6,929 nt of DNA from positions 1 through 6,929 of the forward strand of contig DASSJN010000175.1 of NCBI GenBank assembly GCA_035691185.1. The letters run 5' to 3'. A program made the position numbers and the translations under genes. Within the stretch, counting starts at the first letter, position 1; every line of letters begins with the position of its first letter. Shown here in pieces: positions 1-4,985 of the stretch. Source of the DNA: RPQJ01 sp035691185. GTDB taxonomy: Bacteria > Pseudomonadota > Gammaproteobacteria > Steroidobacterales > Steroidobacteraceae. Under the pieces are notes generated by a model that saw only the letters and a list, made by a program, of their open reading frames with translations, ran no database searches and was not told the origin of the DNA.

Positions 1-2
1 GC

Positions 3-23
3 TAGACACTGAACACTAGACAC
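3..23. repeat. Three degenerate 7-bp tandem units upstream of the carboxylase gene
   Basis: Three consecutive heptamers lie just left of the first gene: TAGACAC (3-9), TGAACAC (10-16) and TAGACAC (17-23). The first and third are identical, and the middle one differs at two positions. The same pattern can be read as a 9-bp direct repeat, CTAGACACT, at 2-10 and 16-24. The array breaks down at TTCTCCC (24-30), immediately before the ribosome binding site. It may continue left of the window. No function can be assigned; three units is few, so a chance origin is not excluded. Confidence 0.5.
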
Positions 24-33
24 TTCTCCCTGC

Positions 34-37
34 GGAG
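34..37 (+). promoter_or_regulatory. Ribosome binding site of the carboxylase gene
   Basis: GGAG at 34-37 lies 5 nt before the ATG at 43. This supports that ATG, whose product begins at the canonical N-terminus of biotin carboxylases (residues LLIANRGEIA), as the true start. Confidence 0.65.
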
Positions 38-42
38 ACTTC

Positions 43-2064
43 ATGTTCGGTAGCTTGCTCATCGCCAATCGCGGCGAGATCGCCTGTCGCGTCATCCGCA
101 CCGCGCGGCGGCTCGGGCTGCGCACGGTCGCGGTCCATTCCGACGCCGACCGGGGCGCGCTGCACGTGCGCATGGCGGACGAGGCCGTCTGCATCGGCCC
201 CGCGGCCGCACGCGAAAGTTACCTGAACGTCGAGCGCATCCTGCAGGCCGCGCGCGACTACGCCTGCGAGGCGATCCACCCGGGCTACGGGTTCCTGTCC
301 GAGAACGCGCAGTTCGCGCGTGCGTGCGAGGCGGCCGGCGTGGTGTTCGTCGGCCCGCCCGCGTCGTCGATCGATCGCATGGGCTCGAAGAGCGAGGCGC
401 GCCGGCTCATGGCGGCCGCCGGAGTGCCAGTGCTGCCGGGATACGACGACGAGGACCAGTCGGATGCGACGCTCGGCGCGGCCGCGCGCCGGCTGGAGTT
501 CCCGCTGCTGATCAAGCCCACGGCGGGCGGCGGCGGGAAGGGCATGCGCATCGTGCGTGCGGAGCGGGAGTTCGCCGAAGCGCTGGCCGCTGCGCGACGC
601 GAAGCGGCCAAGTCGTTCGGCGACGACCGTGTGCTGCTCGAGCGCTTCGTCGAACAAGGCCGCCACGTCGAAATCCAGGTATTCGCCGACGCGCACGGCA
701 ACGCCGTGCACCTGTTCGAGCGCGACTGCTCGCTGCAGCGGCGTCACCAGAAAGTGATCGAGGAGGCGCCCGCGCCGGGGGTCAGCGACGGGACGCGCGC
801 GGCGATGGGCGCGGCGGCCGTCGCGGCCGCGAAGGCCGTCGGTTACCGCGGCGCAGGCACCGTGGAGTTTCTCTACGACGGCTGCGGGTTCTACTTCCTC
901 GAGATGAACACGCGCCTGCAGGTCGAGCACCCGGTCACCGAGATGATCACGGGGCTCGACCTCGTCGAATGGCAGTTGCGGGTGGCTTCGGGCGAGCCTC
1001 TGCCGCTCCAGCAGCAGGACGTCACGCGCAACGGCCACGCCGTGGAGGCCCGCCTCTACGCCGAGGACCCCGAGCGCGGGTTCCTGCCCTCGACGGGCCG
1101 GCTTGCGCGGCTGCGATTGCCGCAGCAGTTGCCGCACGTGCGCGTCGACGCGGGCGTCGAGGAGGGCGACGAGGTCACCGTGCACTACGACCCCATGATC
1201 GCGAAGCTGATCGCCTGGGCACCCGACCGCCTGCAGGCCCTCGACCGACTGCAGCGCGCGCTCGAGGCGACCGAGGTCGAAGGCGTGCGGACCAACGCGC
1301 GCTTCCTGTGGCAGATCCTGGGCGCGCGGGCCGTGCGCAACGGCGACGTCAGCACGCGCCTGCTCGAGTCGGACCCCGCGCTCGCCGCGGGCGTCGCGCC
1401 GCAGGAACTCACCGAGGCGTGGCTCGTGGCCGCCGCCGCGCGGCTGCGCGCGTTGCCCGGCGACGCGACCGGCCAGCCGCTCACCGCGGCGAGCCCGTGG
1501 GAGGCGGCGACGGGGTTCCGGATCAACGGCGCACCGAGCGTGCGCGTCGCGCTGCGCTTCGATCCGACGCACGCGCCCGCAGCGCTGGTCGACCAGGGGC
1601 CGCAACGACACTGGCTCGCGTTCGAGCGCGGCCGCGACGGCGTGACGGTGGACATGGGCGGCCGGCGGCATCGCGTCGCGACGCATCGCACACCGGACGG
1701 CGGCGTCGAAGGTTTCATCGACGGTCATCCCGTGACGGCCCGAGTGGAGACCGACCACGACCGCGTCGTGGTGCGACGCCAGTGCGTGCGCTACGACTTC
1801 GTCGAGGACACCGGGGCGGAGCATCGTGTCTCCGCGGAACACGAGGGGCACTTTCGCGCACCGATGCCGGGACACGTGCTGGACGTGCGGGTGCGCGCGG
1901 ACGAGGTGGTGGAGCAGGGCGCCGTGCTGCTGGTGCTCGAGGCAATGAAGATGGAACACTCGCTCACGGCGCCGTGGCGGGCCAAAGTCGTCGAGATCAA
2001 GGTGCGGACGGGACAGCGGGTCGAGGAGGGCACCGACCTGATTCGTCTCCAACCCGCAGGTTGA
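43..2064 (+). CDS. mccA: Biotin-dependent acyl-CoA carboxylase alpha subunit, probably methylcrotonyl-CoA carboxylase
   Basis: A complete 673-residue cytosolic subunit that carboxylates biotin with ATP and bicarbonate and carries it to a separate beta subunit. Biotin carboxylase domain, residues 1-445: N-terminal LIANRGEIA, ATP-grasp glycine loop GGGGKGM (162-168), and H208, Q232, H235, E275, E287, N289, R291, E295 and R337, each where Escherichia coli AccC has its active-site residue, mostly shifted by one. A less conserved linker (about 455-595) should hold the beta-subunit-binding region. The C-terminal carrier domain (603-673) has EAMKMEH with biotinyl lysine K636. Fused carboxylase and carrier domains at this length fit methylcrotonyl-CoA carboxylase alpha (MccA/LiuD, leucine degradation). 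Geranyl-CoA (AtuF) or propionyl-CoA carboxylase alpha cannot be excluded because the beta subunit is not in view. It is probably the distal gene of an operon from the left. Biotin carboxylase activity is near certain; the substrate is inferred. Confidence 0.9.
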   Translation: MFGSLLIANRGEIACRVIRTARRLGLRTVAVHSDADRGALHVRMADEAVCIGPAAARESYLNVERILQAARDYACEAIHPGYGFLSENAQFARACEAAGVVFVGPPASSIDRMGSKSEARRLMAAAGVPVLPGYDDEDQSDATLGAAARRLEFPLLIKPTAGGGGKGMRIVRAEREFAEALAAARREAAKSFGDDRVLLERFVEQGRHVEIQVFADAHGNAVHLFERDCSLQRRHQKVIEEAPAPGVSDGTRAAMGAAAVAAAKAVGYRGAGTVEFLYDGCGFYFLEMNTRLQVEHPVTEMITGLDLVEWQLRVASGEPLPLQQQDVTRNGHAVEARLYAEDPERGFLPSTGRLARLRLPQQLPHVRVDAGVEEGDEVTVHYDPMIAKLIAWAPDRLQALDRLQRALEATEVEGVRTNARFLWQILGARAVRNGDVSTRLLESDPALAAGVAPQELTEAWLVAAAARLRALPGDATGQPLTAASPWEAATGFRINGAPSVRVALRFDPTHAPAALVDQGPQRHWLAFERGRDGVTVDMGGRRHRVATHRTPDGGVEGFIDGHPVTARVETDHDRVVVRRQCVRYDFVEDTGAEHRVSAEHEGHFRAPMPGHVLDVRVRADEVVEQGAVLLVLEAMKMEHSLTAPWRAKVVEIKVRTGQRVEEGTDLIRLQPAG

Positions 2065-2089
2065 CTGCGGCAAGTCCCGACTTTGGAAT
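2061..2089 (+). promoter_or_regulatory. Possible promoter for the ccm operon
   Basis: TTGACT (2061-2066, five of six matches to the sigma-70 -35 box) overlaps the carboxylase stop codon. After a 17-nt spacer comes TGGAAT (2084-2089, four of six matches to the -10 box). An alternative -10 lies slightly downstream: TAGACT (2103-2108) with an extended-type TG at 2100-2101, but no well-spaced -35. Either would start transcription before the leader hairpin. The stretch 2081-2110 is visibly less GC-rich than the flanking genes, which fits a promoter. The call rests on consensus matching by eye only. Confidence 0.3.
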
Positions 2090-2121
2090 GAGTCTCTTTT
2101 GCTAGACTTCGCGCCCAATCC

Positions 2122-2149
2122 GCCGCCCACCCGACGGGTGCAGGGCGGC
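2122..2149 (+). other. GC-rich hairpin in the ccmA leader
   Basis: GCCGCCC (2122-2128) pairs perfectly with GGGCGGC (2143-2149). Inside it, ACCC (2129-2132) pairs with GGGT (2136-2139) around a GAC loop, leaving a 3-nt bulge (2140-2142). That is 11 base pairs, nearly all G-C. No T-run follows on either strand, so it is not a classical intrinsic terminator. It sits 21 nt before the ccmA ribosome binding site and could be a leader-RNA structure, an mRNA end-protecting structure, or part of a factor-dependent stop for the carboxylase transcript. Confidence 0.45.
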
Positions 2150-2170
2150 CAGACACAGAGCGAATCGCGC

Positions 2171-2175
2171 GGAGG
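2171..2175 (+). promoter_or_regulatory. Ribosome binding site that sets the ccmA start
   Basis: GGAGG at 2171-2175, with 4 nt before the ATG at 2180. The reading frame is open upstream to a TTG at 2099, but that codon lacks a Shine-Dalgarno sequence, and the 27 extra codons cover the hairpin and do not resemble CcmA. This site therefore decides the start at 2180. Confidence 0.75.
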
Positions 2176-2179
2176 CGGG

Positions 2180-2812
2180 ATGTCATTCGACGGGGCCTTG
2201 TTCGAGGCCCGCGGAATCAATGCGTGGCGGGGTGACCGGCATATCCTGCGCGACGTGTCCTTCAGTGTCCGCGCTGGTGAGTTCCTGAAGATCACGGGCC
2301 CGAACGGCGTCGGCAAGACGACCCTGCTGCGGGTGATCTGCGGGCTGCTTCCGGCCGAAACCGGCGAAGTGCACTGGCGCGGCAAGCCGGTGCGCGGCAG
2401 CCGCGACGAATTCAACGCCGACCTGGGTTACCTCGGTCACCTCAATTCGCTCAAGTCCGACCTCACTGCGCGCGAGAACCTCAAGTTCCTCGCCGGCCTG
2501 CGCCAGTCGCTCACGGCGTCCGACATCGACGCGACGCTCGACCGCGTCGGCATCCTGTCGCGCGGCGACCTGCCGGCACGCAGCCTCTCGGCCGGACAGA
2601 AGCGCCGGCTCGCGCTCGCGAGGCTGCTGCTCGCCGACGCCGCGCTGTGGATCCTCGACGAACCCGTGACGAACCTCGACATGGCGGGTATCCAGCTCGT
2701 CGAGACGCTGGTGGTCGACCACGTGCAGAACGGCGGGCTCGCGATCGCCGCCGCGCACCAGCGGCTGCTGGACGACGCGTCGTGCCTCAGGCGCCTGGAG
2801 CTGGAACCGTGA
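2180..2812 (+). CDS. ccmA: Haem exporter ABC ATPase CcmA
   Basis: A 210-residue cytoplasmic ATPase of the CcmABCD complex, which uses ATP hydrolysis to release haem-loaded CcmE from CcmC. Visible motifs: Walker A GPNGVGKTT (40-48), signature LSAGQ (136-140), Walker B WILDEP (157-162) and H-loop histidine H193. The segment GHLNSLKSDLTARENL (86-101) puts histidine H87 where most ABC ATPases have the Q-loop glutamine; from memory E. coli CcmA has the same, so I take it as a family trait. Length is close to E. coli CcmA (about 205). It is the first gene of the ccm cluster, 115 bp after the carboxylase, and its stop codon overlaps the ccmB start. The start is fixed by GGAGG at 2171-2175. All catalytic motifs are intact. 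Confidence 0.95.
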   Translation: MSFDGALFEARGINAWRGDRHILRDVSFSVRAGEFLKITGPNGVGKTTLLRVICGLLPAETGEVHWRGKPVRGSRDEFNADLGYLGHLNSLKSDLTARENLKFLAGLRQSLTASDIDATLDRVGILSRGDLPARSLSAGQKRRLALARLLLADAALWILDEPVTNLDMAGIQLVETLVVDHVQNGGLAIAAAHQRLLDDASCLRRLELEP

Positions 2813-3495
2813 AGCGCACACCGACCACCGAGGCGGCCAAGCTCGTCTTCGTCCGCGACGTGACCCTCGCCTGGCGGCGCTGGGACGAGGTCGCGCAGCC
2901 ACTGATCTTCTATGTCGTCGTGACGACGATGTTTCCGCTGGCGACGACGCCCGACCTGTCGCAACTGCGCCAGATCGGCGGCGGCGTGGTCTGGGTCGCG
3001 GCCTTGCTGTCGTCGCTGCTGGCGCTGGAAGCGCTGTTCCGCGCGGACGTCGAAGACGGAACGATGGAGCAGTGGGTCCTGTCCGGCCAGCCGCTGGGGT
3101 GGATATTGCTTGCCAAAGTGGCGGCACATTGGGTGCTGACCGGGCTGCCACTCGTCATCATGTCGCCCATCGTCGGCACCGGCCTGGGCCTGCCGACGAG
3201 CGTCTGGGGTGTGCTGATGCTGTCGCTGCTGCTCGGCACCGGCACGCTGAGCGTCCTGGGCGGTATCGGCGCTGCGCTGACCGTCGGCGTCCGTCGCGGC
3301 AGCGTGCTGCTTTCCCTGCTGGTGCTGCCGCTCGCCATGCCGATGCTCATCTTCGGCGCCCGGGCGGTCCAGATGCAGATGGACGGCGACTCCCCGGCCG
3401 GGCCGTTGCAGCTGCTGGCGGCCATATTCTTCATGGCGCTGAGCCTGGGGCCGATCGCGATGTCTGCGGCAATTCGCATCAGCGTCGAGAACTGA
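2809..3495 (+). CDS. ccmB: Haem exporter membrane subunit CcmB
   Basis: A 228-residue inner-membrane protein that pairs with the ATPase CcmA and forms the release complex with CcmC, CcmD and CcmE. I start it at GTG 2809, which overlaps the ccmA TGA in a GTGA; GGAG at 2797-2800 lies 8 nt upstream. An in-frame ATG at 2647 would add 54 arginine-rich residues read from ccmA in another frame and is implausible. About six hydrophobic segments are visible, roughly at residues 31-45, 57-76, 98-122, 131-156, 164-184 and 200-222. Between the second and third lies the conserved loop FRADVEDGTMEQWVLSGQP (77-95), where E. coli CcmB also has a charged amphipathic loop. Length matches the family (E. coli 220). 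The overlap suggests translational coupling to ccmA, giving matched subunits. Confidence 0.94.
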   Translation: MKRTPTTEAAKLVFVRDVTLAWRRWDEVAQPLIFYVVVTTMFPLATTPDLSQLRQIGGGVVWVAALLSSLLALEALFRADVEDGTMEQWVLSGQPLGWILLAKVAAHWVLTGLPLVIMSPIVGTGLGLPTSVWGVLMLSLLLGTGTLSVLGGIGAALTVGVRRGSVLLSLLVLPLAMPMLIFGARAVQMQMDGDSPAGPLQLLAAIFFMALSLGPIAMSAAIRISVEN

Positions 3496-3552
3496 CACGT
3501 ATTTAACGCAAACACTGAACGCAACGAACGTCGAAGGGTCAAGAGGAACAAC
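3496..3552. other. Less GC-rich ccmB-ccmC spacer
   Basis: This 57-bp gap is noticeably richer in A and T than the genes around it. It contains the direct repeat AACGCAA at 3505-3511 and 3518-3524, and GAGGA (3543-3547) as the ccmC ribosome binding site, 5 nt before the ATG. TATTTA (3500-3505) resembles a -10 box but has no recognisable -35 at proper spacing. There is no hairpin or terminator, so transcription probably reads through from ccmB to ccmC. Confidence 0.4.
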
Positions 3553-4284
3553 ATGTCGTGGACCTGGTTCCATAAGCTCGCATCGCCTCCCCATGCGTAC
3601 CGCATCCTGGGGCGGCTGGCGCCCTGGTTCGGCTGGACGGCGCTGGCGCTGATCCTGCTGGCGACCTGGTGGGGCCTGTACAAGGCGCCGGCGGACTACC
3701 AGCAGGGCGACGGCTTCCGGATCCTGTATGTCCACGCGCCGAGCGCCTGGATGTCCATGTTCACGTACGTCGTCATGGCCGTGGCGGCCGGCGTCGGGCT
3801 CGTCTGGCGCATCAAGCTGGCGCACGGCGCCGCGGCGGCCTGCGCACCGATCGGCGCGTCGTTCACGTTCCTGGCCCTGGCGACCGGCTCGATCTGGGGC
3901 AAGCCGATGTGGGGCACCTGGTGGGTCTGGGATGCCCGGCTCACCTCGGAGCTGCTGCTGCTGTTCCTGTACCTCGGCTACATGGCCCTGCGCGCCTCGT
4001 TCGACGACCCGCAGCGTGCGGACCGGGCCAGCGCCGTCCTCGCCCTGGTCGGCGTCATCAACGTCCCGATCATTCACTATTCGGTCGAGTGGTGGACGAC
4101 GCTGCACCAGCCGGCCAGCGTGACCAAGCTCGACAAGCCCTCGATCCAGCTCGCGATGCTGGTCCCGCTGTTCATCATGATGGTCGGTTTCCAGCTCTAT
4201 TTCGGCTGGGCGATCTCGCGGCGCCTGCGCGGCGAGATCCTCCGCCGCGAACGCAACGCGAAATGGCTAGAGGAAGCGGCGTAA
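3553..4284 (+). CDS. ccmC: Haem-handling membrane protein CcmC
   Basis: A 243-residue inner-membrane protein of the HHP (haem-handling protein) family that binds haem at its periplasmic face and attaches it to CcmE with help from CcmD. The WWD signature is clear: WGTWWVWDARLTSE (120-133). The flanking axial haem ligands are H61 (VHAPSAW) and H185 (LHQP), matching H60 and H184 of E. coli CcmC. Six hydrophobic segments are visible, near residues 26-42, 65-85, 99-113, 131-148, 160-175 and 199-220, and the C-terminus is basic. Length is almost that of E. coli (245). GAGGA at 3543-3547 supports the ATG. A related WWD domain occurs in CcmF, but the short length and the position between ccmB and ccmD make this CcmC. 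The stop codon is 4 nt from ccmD. Confidence 0.96.
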   Translation: MSWTWFHKLASPPHAYRILGRLAPWFGWTALALILLATWWGLYKAPADYQQGDGFRILYVHAPSAWMSMFTYVVMAVAAGVGLVWRIKLAHGAAAACAPIGASFTFLALATGSIWGKPMWGTWWVWDARLTSELLLLFLYLGYMALRASFDDPQRADRASAVLALVGVINVPIIHYSVEWWTTLHQPASVTKLDKPSIQLAMLVPLFIMMVGFQLYFGWAISRRLRGEILRRERNAKWLEEAA

Positions 4285-4288
4285 GATC

Positions 4289-4462
4289 ATGGACCTGCAA
4301 AAGTTTCTCGAGATGGGGGGTTACGCGGAATTCGTGTGGCCCGCCTATGGCCTGACCGCCCTGGTCCTCGTGTGGAACTGGTGGTCGGCCCGACGCAGCG
4401 AAACGGACGCCCAGACCGCCGCCCGCCGGCGGAACGAACTTGCCTCGGAGAATCGTTCATGA
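4289..4462 (+). CDS. ccmD: Haem exporter accessory protein CcmD
   Basis: A small 57-residue single-pass membrane protein. CcmD binds CcmC-haem-CcmE and is needed to release holo-CcmE. The N-terminal half has the family pattern MGGYAEFVWPAYGLT (9-23), leading into a short hydrophobic segment (about 19-34), then a charged cytoplasmic tail rich in arginine and glutamate. It starts 4 nt after the ccmC stop; the nearest purine-rich sequence, GAGGA at 4270-4274, is 14 nt upstream inside ccmC, so translation may depend on coupling. Its TGA overlaps the ccmE ATG (ATGA). CcmD proteins diverge strongly in sequence, so the call rests on size, the Tyr-rich N-terminal motif and the exact position between ccmC and ccmE. 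E. coli CcmD is slightly longer (69). Confidence 0.9.
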   Translation: MDLQKFLEMGGYAEFVWPAYGLTALVLVWNWWSARRSETDAQTAARRRNELASENRS

Positions 4463-4929
4463 CACCGCGACAGAAGCGCATGGTGACGGTCGTCGCCATC
4501 CTGGCCGGCGTGGGAATCGCCACGACGTTCGCCCTCAAGGCGTTCAACCAGAACCTGCTGTATTACTACAGCCCGACGCAGATCAGCGCCGGCGAGGCGC
4601 CGACCACCCGCACGTTCCGCGTCGGCGGGCTGGTGCAGAACAACAGCGTGAAGCGCGAGGCGGGCAGCCTCGAAGTCACGTTCGTGCTGACCGACTTCCA
4701 GAAGGAAGTCCCGGTCAGCTATACCGGCATCCTGCCGGACCTGTTCCGCGAGGGGCAGGGCATCATCGCGCGCGGCAAGCTCGACAACGGCCGGTTCGTG
4801 GCCGAGGAAGTGCTCGCCAAGCACGACGAGAACTACATGCCGCCCGAGGTCAAGGAGAGCCTGAAGCCGCACATGGACGCGGCCAACAACATGCCGCAGA
4901 ACAACGCCGCGGGATCGCCCGGCACCTGA
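4459..4929 (+). CDS. ccmE: Periplasmic haem chaperone CcmE
   Basis: A 156-residue membrane-anchored periplasmic chaperone that holds haem covalently and passes it to CcmF. A basic N-terminus (TPRQKR) is followed by one hydrophobic anchor (about 8-27), then a beta-rich domain of the OB-fold type expected for the family. The haem-attachment motif LAKHDENYMPPEV (119-131) contains H122, equivalent to H130 of E. coli CcmE, and Y126, equivalent to the haem-ligand tyrosine Y134. The C-terminal tail is Asn/Pro-rich and probably disordered, as is common. I chose ATG 4459, which overlaps the ccmD stop; GGAG at 4447-4450 lies 8 nt upstream. An in-frame ATG at 4336 would add 41 non-homologous residues read from ccmD. 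Length agrees with E. coli (159). Confidence 0.96.
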   Translation: MTPRQKRMVTVVAILAGVGIATTFALKAFNQNLLYYYSPTQISAGEAPTTRTFRVGGLVQNNSVKREAGSLEVTFVLTDFQKEVPVSYTGILPDLFREGQGIIARGKLDNGRFVAEEVLAKHDENYMPPEVKESLKPHMDAANNMPQNNAAGSPGT

Positions 4930-4971
4930 TCCCGCGATCGATTCATCGACTGACTGGCTGACGCCCGACTC

Positions 4972-4975
4972 GGAG
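4972..4975 (+). promoter_or_regulatory. Ribosome binding site of ccmF
   Basis: GGAG at 4972-4975 lies 10 nt before the ATG at 4986, a rather long spacing. The rest of the 56-bp ccmE-ccmF gap holds short GACTGACTGGCTGAC-type repeats but no terminator hairpin or convincing promoter, so ccmF is probably cotranscribed with ccmE. Confidence 0.5.
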
Positions 4976-4985
4976 CACCCGACGC

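Noticed and set aside
2122..2149. Intrinsic terminator after the carboxylase gene
   Set aside because: The hairpin is strong but no T-run follows it on the plus strand, nor on the minus strand reading the other way, so it is recorded as a structure only.
2099..2179. N-terminal extension of CcmA from a TTG codon
   Set aside because: No Shine-Dalgarno sequence precedes the TTG, the 27 residues come from leader DNA containing the hairpin, and a strong GGAGG precedes the ATG at 2180.
16..2415. A 799-codon minus-strand open frame opposite the carboxylase gene and the start of ccmA
   Set aside because: It spans two unrelated real genes on the other strand. Its translation is Arg/His/Ala-rich without domains, as expected when GC-rich third codon positions remove stop codons from an antisense frame.
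2437..4107. A 556-codon minus-strand open frame opposite ccmA-ccmB-ccmC
   Set aside because: Same shadow effect: low-complexity Gln/Arg/His-rich translation, and it crosses gene boundaries and the intergenic gap of genes with unmistakable motifs on the plus strand.
4336..4458. N-terminal extension of CcmE from an upstream ATG
   Set aside because: These 41 codons are ccmD read in another frame. The ATG at 4459 has a good ribosome binding site and gives the expected short basic N-terminus followed by a membrane anchor.
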